64,000 nt of DNA from Acidobacteriota bacterium (GTDB lineage Bacteria; Acidobacteriota; Thermoanaerobaculia; Multivoradales; J023): positions 124,001 through 188,000 of the forward strand of contig JAJCXR010000041.1 in the NCBI GenBank assembly GCA_029263315.1, given 5' to 3'. The notes beneath the pieces are model-generated. The model worked only from the letters and a program-made list of their open reading frames with translations, was not told the DNA's origin and ran no database searches. Below, piece by piece: positions 40,358-50,649 of this stretch (position 1 is the stretch's first letter; every line of letters starts with the position of its first letter). The translations under genes and the position numbers were made by a program.

Positions 40358-43300
40358 CTAGGTTTCGTGCAGACTGAGAATAAGCTTCTTGATTCGGGGC
40401 GAACAGCTCGGCCCTTGTGCAAAGTCGAGGAGAAGCGGCGAGCCTCTGTCGACGCGGTGAATTGCCCCGATGATGGCAGACAGATTCTTCTCCGGTAGCT
40501 GTGGCAGCCCTCGCCATACTCTGGGCAACAATTGGGCGTCTTTGCGGGCCAGGGCACTCAATACATCGACTGTCTCAGACACCGCATTTTCGACTCGGTT
40601 GTAGTTGATCTGACCCAAGACTGTGCTGATACCCTGCTCTAGGGAGTCAGCAAATTGGGTGTGCTCTAGCTGAGCCAGGATCTTATAGACCTTGATCAAA
40701 CCAATGGCCGACCCACCATCCAACTGCTGGCTGCTCACCAGACGATCCGCCAACTGCGTAAAGCTCGTGAACACTTCGTCGGGAGGCAAGCCGCGACTTT
40801 GGACCCATCCATACACCAGATCGCAAGCCATCTTGGCCGTATTGGCCAAACCGAAATTGTGGAGCGCCCGACAAAGGTAGAGCAATACCTCAGCTTCAAC
40901 GCGATCATGCTGCACGGTCAACGAATACAGACCGGTCAAGGCATGCTCGACGACTCCGACAACGTCAGAAGTCAACAGAGGGAGAAAATCTCGCGCTTCG
41001 ACAACGGTGCTCGGTTGTGCCGCCAGTACCATCAATCGGTGGCTTGCACTGTTGGCTACCCTCTTGAATTTACTTCTCGCCAGCCGCGAAAGCTCCTGCG
41101 CTGAGTTTCGGGAGCCTTCGGCAGCAGCACCATGGAGCACCGAGCGAATATGCTCTGCATCTCCAGTCTCCCGTGGCAGGGATGGCTCCAAGGTAGCCAA
41201 GAGGTCCGGGAGCGCTCCCGGTGACGTAGAACGAAGCACCTTCAATAGACGTTTGTAGTTACTTTTTGCTGCCAACTCCTCGAGACCGGCAACAAAATAA
41301 TCCCAAGTAACAGTGTCGGCATCGGCCACCGCTGCCAAACCGCTCATCACATCTTCTGTCTTGAGACCAAGATACCAACGAGCCAGGGATGCTCGGCTAT
41401 CGTCTCGGCACAGGCATGAGCCGAGGTCGGCGGCGATACGATAGAGCGCCTTGCGATAGGTGACGGGAGCCTCGGCGATGTCCGTCGCTAGCACCAGGGA
41501 CAGCATCTCCTCTGCTGCCCCTTCGGTGGCTGCAACATGGAGGGCACCCAATACCCGCGAAACATGCTGCGCCTCCTTTCTCTCCAGGCTTTTGATCAAA
41601 GAGCTGTAAACCTGATGCAGAGAAGCTGGATTCTGCGTCATGTGCCGACCCACTGCTTTGACACAGGCGCCCCCCCAGCCTTCCTCGAGATCGGCGATCA
41701 AGAAGTCGGCCGGCAGCCGCCATCGGCAACCGGGAGCCGATCCCACCAATTGATCGAAGCGTGTCTGAAGAAGACTCGCAGCGTGCTCAGACACCAAACG
41801 ACTGCGTCGCAGCGGTTGATCCAGCAGCCCGGTGACCATTCGGCGGTCAGCACTGTTCTCCGCCACCAATTCGAGGACCTTGGCTTGGGTTCGAAAGCCA
41901 AAGGAGGAAAATCTGCGCACCAGATCCTCTATGAAATCCGGATTCAGGCGCCCATCGTCCAACGCACTCAGGCACCGTTGCAAGAGTTGCCCAGCCAAAT
42001 CGCTGTCCATGGTGCCACCTCGAGCTTCTAGCGCCTCCAGCATCCGGGGAATTGCCGCACTGTCCAGACCCCGACGCAACATCAACTTTCCCGCCGTTTC
42101 AGCCGCCAGAATAGCGACCTCGGTATCGCCGTGTTGCAGAAGTTTCAGGATGACTCCTTGCGACACGTCTGCCATAGAGTTAGGTGCACCATCGAGAGCT
42201 TGGCAGACAACCATTTGATACGCCGACCCCTGCTCCAGAGCAGAGGACAGCATTTCGAGGAGCTCCGCGTCTCCTCCCCGCACAACGCTCGCCAAGGTCA
42301 CTGTTCTGAACACACCGAGATTCTCGAGTGGCAGCCGTGAAACCACTCGATCGAAGAGTCCCCCATCACAGGAGGCCAGCAATTGCCTCAGGGTCGGCAA
42401 CCAATGGATGTGGGAAAAGGACTCTTCCGCATCGACGATGGCTTTGAGGAGTCGCTCCAGATCGTCTTCGCCGGCTGCCGAAAGTAACCAACGGGCCATC
42501 GTATATTCGAGAAGCGTTTGATGAAAGAAGCGGAATCGCTGGCCTTCCAGGATCTTCAACACACCGTCGCTCACCAACTCTCTTCGGGCCAAAGCCAGGG
42601 CAGAGGACACTTCGAGGTTTAGATCGGTTTCGAAACAGGTATCGACTAGGCGCTCCGCGGACCTTCGCCAGAGAACCTTCGCCACTTGCAAGCAGAGCTT
42701 GGGTTTGGCAAGGGTCACCGGGGCGTCGGGCTCCGCCGCACGACTGCTGGCGACTTTGACTTGCCAAAATCGGTCATAGAGCGTGCTGACCGTCAAATCT
42801 TTGGGCACATGGCCTTCAGGGCCATAGAGCTCACAAAGCATGGCGAGAAGCAAAGGGTTGGATGTGATGCTCTGTAGACGCTGATCCCCCGCTGACAATG
42901 AAGCCAAACGCTCTGCAAAGTCCTGTCCCGAATCTGCATCGAAAATCTGCGGATATGCCTGCACAAAAGCAAGCGTCGCCTCATGACTTTCCTCCGCAGT
43001 GAAGGTTGGCAGGTGATAGAGATCCATGCTCCCATAAACCCTGGGGAATCGTTGAGCAATCGGCTGACAATATGCCACATAATCATAGTCCCGACATGAG
43101 ATGACCGTCGTCACCCGATGTTGCGAGAGGCCGTACAGAACCTCTTGAATCTCCGGCACCAGCCGTCGAGCCAAAATCAAATCCAGCGTATCGATCAAAA
43201 GGACTCCTGTAGCACCTTGCTGATTGAGCTGCCTCGCCAAGGCGATCATCGATATGTCCCCGCCCACCACAGCTCGCCCCAAGGCCATCGCCAGGTCTTG

Positions 43301-46300
43301 TCCCTCTTGCAACAGCAACGAGCCGCAATCGACGATGGCCAACCAACCCTGGGAACCTTCCGCAAGCAAATGGTCGTAAAGCTCTCCGAGGACTGTGCTC
43401 TTTCCTGATCCTGCATCGCCCACCAAGGTGATCACCCGATGACGCTCTCTTTCGATACTGAGACGAATCGCCGCCAGGTACTTGTCGCGGGTCACAAGGC
43501 GTGAGATGCGAGGCAAGATCAGGGGCTCCAGGGCTCGACGGGCGCCCCTGGCAAAGGTAGCCAAGGTGGTCAACAGAGTCTCGTCAGGGGGCCGCTCTAG
43601 AACCGTCGAAGCGCCGCAGGTGTCGCCGAATTGAACGATCGCCTGCGGCGAGCCATAGACCATGGGGGCGAGGCTGGCCAGCAGGGAGTCTTTGGCCAGC
43701 TCTCGACGGGCGATCCGCATGGCGTTGCCCAAACCCTGCCTCTCTTCAAGCTCACGGTAGAAAACTTCCACAAGCCGTGAGGCGTGTCGATCGTCGATTG
43801 CCCAACGATGCCCGACGAAGCCACCACATCCCGCCTCGACGAGAGCCTGGCCCCATCCCCCCAAGCCGGTCAAGGTCACAGCTTGCAGTCCGCTGTGGCA
43901 AACGTTGAAGAATACCAGCGGACGAGATCGGCCGATCTCTGTGGCAATGGGACCCAAGATTTCGGAGCTGCGAAAGCGTTGCTCATGGGCCAACACGATG
44001 GCCGCGTCATCCGGGTCTTCGGAGTCGAATTCACCGTGGGCAACGATATGCAACAGTCCGAGACCGCCAGCCTCGAGGAGGGTCTTCAACTGGCCCACCC
44101 CGGCACTCTCGGGAGCTAGGCTCTTGTCGACAATCCTCGGATGATCCTCCGCCAGGCGTCGAATCCGCTCGACTTCCTCATCGGCATGGATCAGCATCCC
44201 ATGCGGATCGGCCCTGCCCCCGTTGACCGTTGCCAGTTGCCGAACCTCTATGACCTTGGAAGGTTGATTTCCTGCCAGCATCCATCGGGTCATGGCATAC
44301 CGATGGCACAAAAAATCGTCGTCGATCACCTCGCCATGCGCAGCGTCATAGGGCTTGATCATCTCCCATGGAATCCACGGTTCCTCTGAGAGGATCAGCA
44401 AGCGATTGAAGCGGCTGCGAAGTCGGCGATATTCCAACCTCATCTCGCCATTGAAAAGATCTTGGAAGAGCCGCCTGCCGACACCGACCAAGAGACTCTC
44501 CACCCCTTCCCTATTCAACTCCTCAGCGGCAGAGCTCAAGGCATGTTCTATGTCTTCGACTTTCGACAGCAAGAGCTTCTGGTATTCTTTCGGATCTATG
44601 TTGAAAGTTGGCCCTCGCACTCGCTTGAGACAACCGTCGGGCTGGATATCGTCGGAGCGCAACGTATAAACCAAATGACGATCGTTGCCCGTGCCATCGA
44701 GCCTTACCTCTATCGTGAGCTCGGCATCTTCAAGGGGCTCCTCGCCCACCCCAGATCCGGTCGAACCCCCTGCCGTCTGACCTGGAGGCAGTGGGTTCGA
44801 AGAAGCGTCCGATGATCGCTTCACCTCACCCATGGAGCCCGGGCGAGCCCCTGAAGAGCCAGACTCAGTTTCCCCGTTCCCATGAGACGCGATCGTCGGC
44901 AGTGGACGGCCTCCGGCATCCAGCACGGCGCCGGGCAAATAGAGAATATTGTGACGAAAGGCCTGACGCGCCCGTGCTCTCTCAGCGGTCAGCGTGTCGA
45001 TACCCGACAGCAGAAGCGGGTTCAGGCTCCCCAAGAGATCACAGGTGGCCCCGCGAACCCGATCCGAAGCTCGCGGGTCCGTCACCGAAGCCGTCAAGGT
45101 GGCGACAACGGAGTCGCTTTCTTCGATTCTCTCCAGTTTGCCCAGGCCCCCGAGAGCCATGACCTGTGCGTCTTCGTCCAAATCGCCGGTGCTCAGGAGA
45201 CGCAGCAGAATCGAGGCAGCCGATTTGCCCAGGATGCTTGGAAATTCCAAAACGGCATCCTGACAATGCGCCTGAGGAATCGGCGTTTTGGCGGGCGCCT
45301 TCGATCCCAAAGACAACCACGCCCACCGACGGATGTGGCGCACCATCGCCTCAGACGTTTCGTCGTGGCCCCAACGGTCCTGGCGTCGTTTTCGCCTCTC
45401 TACGGCCAACAGGACAGCCCGGAACCAAGCCTTCCAGTCCCCCACCGTCTCGAAGCTGGCCTCGAAACGCAGAGCCCACAACTCTTCCAAGACGGCTTCG
45501 ATCGGCATCCTTGACAAGAGCGTCAGGAACGCTCGGCGCACCTCTTCTTCCGTCTCCCTGGCCAGGGCTTGAACGAGGACGGCGGCGGCGTCCCCATGAC
45601 GGCTGTCCGCCAGAACGTCGGCGGCTGAGATCCGCGTCTCGGGCTCGGAGCTGCCCAGCCATTCCTCGAGCAGTCGGCGGCTCCGGGGGAGCATGCGGTA
45701 TCCCGTCAAGTTACCGAGGATTGCCGTGATGCGAAAGTCTTCAGGGCTCAAGGAGGCCAAGAATCGCCAAAGCTCGTCTTCCGCTTCTCGGCTGCCCAGT
45801 TTCATCAACCAAGACACCACCTCTCCCCGAGTCACATCGTCGGTCAGATCAGCCATCGCCACGTCGAGCAAGAGACGACTGGCGATAGCTTCCGGAAACT
45901 GCGAGAAACGGCTCACCGCCTCGAAGCAATACTCTATCCATCCCTCTCGGAATGCTTGCCAGAATGCGATCAGCACCGCCTCGTCATCACGCCTTGCGAG
46001 AGCCCGATCCAGCTCCTCGACACGACTCGGCAAAGGCTCCGAGCTCTGATTTTCGGAGCCATCACCCAGCAAGTCAACGATTTGCGGGCAGAGCTCGAGC
46101 ACCGACGGGTGACCCATGGTCTGGCGATAGACCTCATCTTCGGCCAAGGGTTCCAAATCGAAAACAGAGACCAGCTCTAGCCAGTGCACCATACGAGCAT
46201 GGTTGTCTCGAGCCTTTAGATCCATCAGAATTCTTTTCGATAGATCCGTTGCATCGAGATTCAGAAAGGCTTCGAGGGGCTGGGCCGGGCCTTGGCGTGG

Positions 46301-48232
46301 AAACGTCTCCAGCACCTGCCAAAGGTGCTCCCGGATATCGACACCGAGGTATTCCAACCCGCCATCCTGTACACCGGCTACCGCGAGCAACTCCGCAATG
46401 CGTGCCCCGACGATCCCGAAGGGGTCCAGGTGATCGACAGCCGATCTTGCCGCCGACCACAGACGCTCGCTGGCAGGCGAGGTGACATCGGCAATCTCAG
46501 CCAGCAACCGTGCGACATCTTGCCAAGAGCGGTTGAGAATCAACGTTTCCCAGGGGGGAATCTCGTCCGCTGATCGGAGCAGATGCTCGGCGACCAGATA
46601 CTCTTGAAAACTCGCATGCAAGAATTGATAGTCGCTGGGGCTCAAGGGGATACGAGCCATCAAACGAGAGGGAACGAGGAGCCTTTCGAAGCGTTCCTCC
46701 GACCCCAGGCAGCGGCCATAATCGTCCTGATCAAACACGAACCGGGGGTCTCCCGTCGCCTCGGTGAACAACCAACGGCAGAACTTTGCGACCTCGGCAA
46801 TATCTCGCTTCGAAAAACGCTCCTCCTGTTTGGGATCTTGGTTGTGCTGGTCATAGATGAGCCGCAGCGTATCGCCCAACACGGAGCCTCGATGACGGGG
46901 CAACCATCCCCAACCTGATCGGGGAGGGCCCTGGGGCGTTGTCGCTAGGGCACATATCAAGGTGAGCAGAAATGGGCTTCTTGCCATACGCCGCAAGTCC
47001 GAAGACTCTTCCAGGCCGATCTCGATCGCTCCGAAATCCGCTTCCCTACCGACGGCGGAAAGCCAACGGTGGGCCAGCTCCAAGGCAGCCCCGTGTTTGA
47101 GCCCACAAATCTCGAAATAGCGCTCTGCCGGCAAGCGGAAGGGATCACCGGAGTAGCGGGTCGTGAGAATGCTCGGCAACAGCGAAATGGCTTGGATATC
47201 CGGCAAGACGGTGTGTCGCTGGGCCACCGGGAGCTCATCCCAGCCGTCCAGTAGCCAGAGAAACGCATCGGAAGCTCCGCCACTTTTACCGGAATCAACA
47301 AATAGGCCGTCATGGAGCTGGCGCCAACGCTCTATTTGAGTCTGAGAGCGGATGCCCCGACTCCTCAAGAAGAATTCGAACAGGGTGAGTCCGGGATTTT
47401 TGGCCTTCTCTTTGGCAAACTGCCGCAAGCTGATCAGCACCGGAATCCCAAAAGGAGATCGTGGCTCCATGACCACATACCGGGCCAGCCACTTGATCAG
47501 TGTCGATTTGCCGGCACCTGGTCGTCCAGCGATGACCGTCAGTCCCCGCAGCTTGAGCAGGACCGTCTGCACGGTGAGGCTGCCCTCCTCGTGATCGAAC
47601 AGCAAGTCTCGCCAGTTGTCGTTTTTTGCCGAGACGAGGCCCGAGATGCCCTCTGGGGTCAATTCACGAAATGAAAGCTGCACCCAGGCATCGTCGAGGG
47701 GCTGATCCGGTATACCGGGTACGGGGCTCTCGATGCGGTTCCACACCGGCGATTCGACCAACTCACGGGGCCAACGTCGGGTCAGCGGCGTGACATCGAG
47801 CCAAGGCTGGTAGGCAGATCCTTGCGGCGTTTCGACGACGTCTCGAAACGCTTCATCGACGAAACCCATCGAGCTCTGGCGCAATAAATTCAGAGCCTTG
47901 CGCTCAAAACCACTCAGGGAAGAGTCAGCTTCAGAGGCAGGCAATCTGCCGAGGGTTTTCACCAACTCCTGTCGTGTGAGAGACCGAAGATCCGACGCCG
48001 CCCGCAGAGAGCTCGCTAGCCCTTCCGCCGCATAGTGCTCGTGCCCCTCCGGTATCTTCAGGGAATCCAAAAAGACGAGCGCCCGCGCCATCGCTGCCTC
48101 GTCGGTCAGAGGCGGAGCCTCTCTGCGCAAAGCGATCAGATCGATATCGGAAGGGTTCCCTTCAGCCAACTGTCGCAAGATCAGAAAGAAGTCCATCGAG
48201 GTGATCTCGATGTTCTTGTCGTTGATCAGCAT
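40358..48232 (-). CDS. Giant NACHT-HEAT-CHAT-NTPase-repeat protein, conflict-system type
   Basis: 2624 aa. Order: residues 1-225, an uncharacterised helical N-terminus; 230-560, NACHT-type STAND NTPase (Walker A GRPGAGKST 236-244, Walker B WLLDGWDEL 326-334); about 840-1090, HEAT-like repeats; about 1110-1175, a low-complexity linker; about 1180-1535, a CHAT caspase-like protease with dyad H1399 (HIVAHGEFD) and C1445 (VFFNVCHSG); about 1575-1900, a second STAND-like NTPase (GDAGSGKST, GVLLIDTLD, FVSCRD-like SCRDYDY); 1900-2624, a second helical repeat region. CHAT proteases fused to STAND NTPases are effectors of bacterial immune/cell-death systems, with the repeats sensing an invader. Two NTPases flanking one protease in a single chain is uncommon. 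No strong ribosome binding site; 48196 is an alternative ATG. Confidence 0.93.
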   Translation of the reverse strand: MLINDKNIEITSMDFFLILRQLAEGNPSDIDLIALRREAPPLTDEAAMARALVFLDSLKIPEGHEHYAAEGLASSLRAASDLRSLTRQELVKTLGRLPASEADSSLSGFERKALNLLRQSSMGFVDEAFRDVVETPQGSAYQPWLDVTPLTRRWPRELVESPVWNRIESPVPGIPDQPLDDAWVQLSFRELTPEGISGLVSAKNDNWRDLLFDHEEGSLTVQTVLLKLRGLTVIAGRPGAGKSTLIKWLARYVVMEPRSPFGIPVLISLRQFAKEKAKNPGLTLFEFFLRSRGIRSQTQIERWRQLHDGLFVDSGKSGGASDAFLWLLDGWDELPVAQRHTVLPDIQAISLLPSILTTRYSGDPFRLPAERYFEICGLKHGAALELAHRWLSAVGREADFGAIEIGLEESSDLRRMARSPFLLTLICALATTPQGPPRSGWGWLPRHRGSVLGDTLRLIYDQHNQDPKQEERFSKRDIAEVAKFCRWLFTEATGDPRFVFDQDDYGRCLGSEERFERLLVPSRLMARIPLSPSDYQFLHASFQEYLVAEHLLRSADEIPPWETLILNRSWQDVARLLAEIADVTSPASERLWSAARSAVDHLDPFGIVGARIAELLAVAGVQDGGLEYLGVDIREHLWQVLETFPRQGPAQPLEAFLNLDATDLSKRILMDLKARDNHARMVHWLELVSVFDLEPLAEDEVYRQTMGHPSVLELCPQIVDLLGDGSENQSSEPLPSRVEELDRALARRDDEAVLIAFWQAFREGWIEYCFEAVSRFSQFPEAIASRLLLDVAMADLTDDVTRGEVVSWLMKLGSREAEDELWRFLASLSPEDFRITAILGNLTGYRMLPRSRRLLEEWLGSSEPETRISAADVLADSRHGDAAAVLVQALARETEEEVRRAFLTLLSRMPIEAVLEELWALRFEASFETVGDWKAWFRAVLLAVERRKRRQDRWGHDETSEAMVRHIRRWAWLSLGSKAPAKTPIPQAHCQDAVLEFPSILGKSAASILLRLLSTGDLDEDAQVMALGGLGKLERIEESDSVVATLTASVTDPRASDRVRGATCDLLGSLNPLLLSGIDTLTAERARARQAFRHNILYLPGAVLDAGGRPLPTIASHGNGETESGSSGARPGSMGEVKRSSDASSNPLPPGQTAGGSTGSGVGEEPLEDAELTIEVRLDGTGNDRHLVYTLRSDDIQPDGCLKRVRGPTFNIDPKEYQKLLLSKVEDIEHALSSAAEELNREGVESLLVGVGRRLFQDLFNGEMRLEYRRLRSRFNRLLILSEEPWIPWEMIKPYDAAHGEVIDDDFLCHRYAMTRWMLAGNQPSKVIEVRQLATVNGGRADPHGMLIHADEEVERIRRLAEDHPRIVDKSLAPESAGVGQLKTLLEAGGLGLLHIVAHGEFDSEDPDDAAIVLAHEQRFRSSEILGPIATEIGRSRPLVFFNVCHSGLQAVTLTGLGGWGQALVEAGCGGFVGHRWAIDDRHASRLVEVFYRELEERQGLGNAMRIARRELAKDSLLASLAPMVYGSPQAIVQFGDTCGASTVLERPPDETLLTTLATFARGARRALEPLILPRISRLVTRDKYLAAIRLSIERERHRVITLVGDAGSGKSTVLGELYDHLLAEGSQGWLAIVDCGSLLLQEGQDLAMALGRAVVGGDISMIALARQLNQQGATGVLLIDTLDLILARRLVPEIQEVLYGLSQHRVTTVISCRDYDYVAYCQPIAQRFPRVYGSMDLYHLPTFTAEESHEATLAFVQAYPQIFDADSGQDFAERLASLSAGDQRLQSITSNPLLLAMLCELYGPEGHVPKDLTVSTLYDRFWQVKVASSRAAEPDAPVTLAKPKLCLQVAKVLWRRSAERLVDTCFETDLNLEVSSALALARRELVSDGVLKILEGQRFRFFHQTLLEYTMARWLLSAAGEDDLERLLKAIVDAEESFSHIHWLPTLRQLLASCDGGLFDRVVSRLPLENLGVFRTVTLASVVRGGDAELLEMLSSALEQGSAYQMVVCQALDGAPNSMADVSQGVILKLLQHGDTEVAILAAETAGKLMLRRGLDSAAIPRMLEALEARGGTMDSDLAGQLLQRCLSALDDGRLNPDFIEDLVRRFSSFGFRTQAKVLELVAENSADRRMVTGLLDQPLRRSRLVSEHAASLLQTRFDQLVGSAPGCRWRLPADFLIADLEEGWGGACVKAVGRHMTQNPASLHQVYSSLIKSLERKEAQHVSRVLGALHVAATEGAAEEMLSLVLATDIAEAPVTYRKALYRIAADLGSCLCRDDSRASLARWYLGLKTEDVMSGLAAVADADTVTWDYFVAGLEELAAKSNYKRLLKVLRSTSPGALPDLLATLEPSLPRETGDAEHIRSVLHGAAAEGSRNSAQELSRLARSKFKRVANSASHRLMVLAAQPSTVVEARDFLPLLTSDVVGVVEHALTGLYSLTVQHDRVEAEVLLYLCRALHNFGLANTAKMACDLVYGWVQSRGLPPDEVFTSFTQLADRLVSSQQLDGGSAIGLIKVYKILAQLEHTQFADSLEQGISTVLGQINYNRVENAVSETVDVLSALARKDAQLLPRVWRGLPQLPEKNLSAIIGAIHRVDRGSPLLLDFAQGPSCSPRIKKLILSLHET

Positions 48233-48318
48233 CTAAAACCGAACCCGGCTGGAATGTCGGAAGTTTCTTGATTGGCTCGATTTCATAACCGCAGCAGACG
48301 CGCAAGGGTCGCCTATGC

Positions 48319-48510
48319 TCAAGCCTCGGCGACCACCTGATACGTATCGAGAAAGCCACCGATCAACCCACGCTTCTCCACCTCGGCCTCGGCCCGCTCC
48401 TCCGCCAGTTCCAAGGTCGCCTCCTCGGACAAGGGGATGTCTTCTTGGGTGTCGTCGGACACCCAGTGGACGGCATAGGCGATGATTTCCGGTATCGTTT
48501 CTTGGTTCAA
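48319..48510 (-). CDS. Small 63-aa acidic protein upstream of the giant CHAT gene
   Basis: 63 aa from a TTG at 48510, supported by GAGGAGA 7 bases upstream; the long frame containing it has no such signal. The sequence (NQETIPEIIAYAVHWVSDDTQEDIPLSEEATLELAEER...) is acidic and helical, with the tail GLIGGFLDTYQVVAEA. No family is recognised. It is on the same strand as the giant gene and stops 86 bp before it, so it may be a small regulator or adaptor of that protein. Coding status is inferred from composition and the ribosome binding site. Confidence 0.65.
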   Translation of the reverse strand: MNQETIPEIIAYAVHWVSDDTQEDIPLSEEATLELAEERAEAEVEKRGLIGGFLDTYQVVAEA

Positions 48511-48672
48511 ATGGTCTCTCCTCGTAGGGCGCCTGACGGAGCTTGGGGGCACTCGGTGATTGCAGGCCCAAGCATACGACTCATTGGTTGAGAAAATCCA
48601 CTGGGGTGTTCCACTGGCCCGTTGCGCTGTGAGTAGGTGAACACATCTACGACAAATAGGGAGGACCCACCA

Positions 48673-49083
48673 GTGCAGGCCACCAATAGATTCCATGGCT
48701 TCGAAAAGATCCCGAATGGGGCAACACTGAAAGTGAAGGCATACGGCATTGCCGGCAATGTACAAGCTACGGCCTTGTACATGCCTGGTTCCCAGGACAT
48801 TCCCGACCAAGAGTGGAGCCTCGGCCAGATGGAAGCGGGCACTTCCCAAGCAGTGCTTCAAGGCCCGGACCTGGTGTTCCTTCGAATCATTCCAGTGATC
48901 GACGGCGAGGGCCAAGCTAGCTTCTGCGTCACCGTCGAAGACAACGGACAAGAAATTCGCAATATTGTCTGGGACTTGGAGTCCGATTCGCCCGCAGCCT
49001 CTGGCCACATCGGCGTCATCGTTGATGTTGAAGAAGCAAAGGACCAGAAAGCAGAAGATGAGAAAGAGGCGGGTAACAAATGA
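48673..49083 (+). CDS. 136-aa protein of unknown function, coupled to exported protein
   Basis: Starts at a GTG (48673) preceded by GGGAGG; 48637 is an alternative upstream GTG without a site. 136 aa, beta-rich (ATLKVKAYGIAGNVQATALYMPGSQ, VFLRIIPVIDGEGQASFCVTVEDNG) with an acidic Lys/Glu tail. There is no signal peptide and no recognised family. The stop overlaps the next start (ATGA), so the two are co-translated. It is divergent from the giant CHAT gene and its 63-aa companion. Confidence 0.75.
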   Translation: MQATNRFHGFEKIPNGATLKVKAYGIAGNVQATALYMPGSQDIPDQEWSLGQMEAGTSQAVLQGPDLVFLRIIPVIDGEGQASFCVTVEDNGQEIRNIVWDLESDSPAASGHIGVIVDVEEAKDQKAEDEKEAGNK

Positions 49084-50642
49084 ATCATCCTCAAGCCAAG
49101 TCAAATGTGTGCTTTTGTCTGATTCTTCTCCTTGTGGGTGCCAATGTGGCTGGAGCGCAAGATCCTTGCGCTGACACGACGGGTACATGGTTTAACTGCT
49201 TGATTCATATGACCAACCAAGCGGATGACGCAGAAATCGACAAACGAATCAAGATCAAGGTCGAAGAGGCCGCTGCAGATGAAATGTCAGCTGCCTCCGA
49301 AAGACAAAAATTCGGAGTTTGGCAAGCGCTAGCCGGTGCCGCCACGTCATCGGAGGTCAACCTAGAGGACTTTCTATCGTCTCTATTGACCAACCTAGAC
49401 CTCGATGGTTTGGAGAACGGGGACGACGGCCTTCGATTCAAGAAGAATGTGCAACTGACCTACGGCACCCTGGCCGTCGCTGTGCAAGCCAAACAACTAG
49501 AGCTCTTCCCCGAGATCAAGATGAAGCTCGACGAGTTGGATCAGGGCGACACCGAGAAGGATCTGGAAGAAGAAATCAGCAATCTGGACAGCGTCGACGT
49601 CAGCATCGCGTTCTCCCTGGATCGTTTCGGTAAGGACAAGGCCATTTGGTGGGGTCGACGCTATCGTACCACTTCGGGCGCACCCACCGGATATGCAAAG
49701 GTGGGCGGGACCGTATTTGAAATGATCACGGAAGACGCCGCTACCAGCGCCGCCGCTTCGACAAGAAAAGAAATGAAACAAGCCCTCGGAGATCTAGAGA
49801 TCGCTATCAAAAGGGCAGAAAGAAATTTTCAGAAAGCAGAAGAACAGAGAGCTAAGGAAGATGGCCCAAAGAATCAGAAGCCAGTAGAGGTTGAAGGTAA
49901 CGAGCTCTTGATCGGAACGACTCCAGAGGCTGACGCCAAAGCTATCAGAGCATCCATCGATCGATTCGTAGCCGCCGCAGTAGTAGACTTCAAGGACTTC
50001 AACGAGAATCTCAAGGAAAAGCGCTACTATGCCTTTAGTGATCTGGTGGCCAATCAGCCTCAATTCGTCCTCGAAGGCAACTACTCTTTCCGCGACGAGC
50101 TGGTGGGTCGCAACAGCTGGGGCGCTTCGGTCAAGTACGAAGTGGGCCAGGCCAATGTCAACGGCTTGCGGCGCTTCTGCAAGACTCGAGGCCTCGACTT
50201 GGCCTGTTACCAAGATTTTCTCAAAGAGCAGGACAAGGCATTGAAGAAGAACTGGCGCACTTCATTCCAAGGAACCTACAGTTGGAGCGACGACTACAAC
50301 TACATGAGCCCGGAGGAGACGGTGTCCGTGAGTCTCGACTCGTCTCAGAGCTGGGACCTTAGTCTTTCCGCCGGACGGTCTCTTCAGTTGGACGACGATA
50401 ATCACGAGGTCAATCGCATCGACCTCGAAGCCAAGTATGAAGACGTTACCGGCGACACCATGAAGCAAGCCCGTTTCGTGTCGACACTCAACTTCACCCA
50501 ACGTCTCAACAAGGAGGGTCTGTCGTTCTCTGCCGGTTTGGTCTATGCCAACCGTCCAGAGTACCGCGGCGAGGTGGACGAAGAGCTGTCGGCTCGGGCT
50601 GGGTTGAAATTTGCCCTAAAACCGCCCAAAAGCTCCAAATGA
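49080..50642 (+). CDS. Exported protein, possible outer-membrane beta-barrel
   Basis: 520 aa; signal peptide KSNVCFCLILLLVGANVAGAQ. The N-terminal 130 residues are helical and charged. The middle has a long Lys/Glu-rich helix (RKEMKQALGDLEIAIKRAERNFQKAEEQRAKEDG). From about residue 330 on, alternating strands (QFVLEGNYSFRDELVGRNSWGASVKYEVG, SVSLDSSQSWDLSLSAGRSL, VSTLNFTQRLNKEGLSFSAGLVYANRP, LSARAGLKFALKP) look like an outer-membrane barrel or porin-like sheet. No family is recognised. Translationally coupled to the 136-aa protein. Confidence 0.75.
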   Translation: MNHPQAKSNVCFCLILLLVGANVAGAQDPCADTTGTWFNCLIHMTNQADDAEIDKRIKIKVEEAAADEMSAASERQKFGVWQALAGAATSSEVNLEDFLSSLLTNLDLDGLENGDDGLRFKKNVQLTYGTLAVAVQAKQLELFPEIKMKLDELDQGDTEKDLEEEISNLDSVDVSIAFSLDRFGKDKAIWWGRRYRTTSGAPTGYAKVGGTVFEMITEDAATSAAASTRKEMKQALGDLEIAIKRAERNFQKAEEQRAKEDGPKNQKPVEVEGNELLIGTTPEADAKAIRASIDRFVAAAVVDFKDFNENLKEKRYYAFSDLVANQPQFVLEGNYSFRDELVGRNSWGASVKYEVGQANVNGLRRFCKTRGLDLACYQDFLKEQDKALKKNWRTSFQGTYSWSDDYNYMSPEETVSVSLDSSQSWDLSLSAGRSLQLDDDNHEVNRIDLEAKYEDVTGDTMKQARFVSTLNFTQRLNKEGLSFSAGLVYANRPEYRGEVDEELSARAGLKFALKPPKSSK

Positions 50643-50649
50643 TTTTCTG

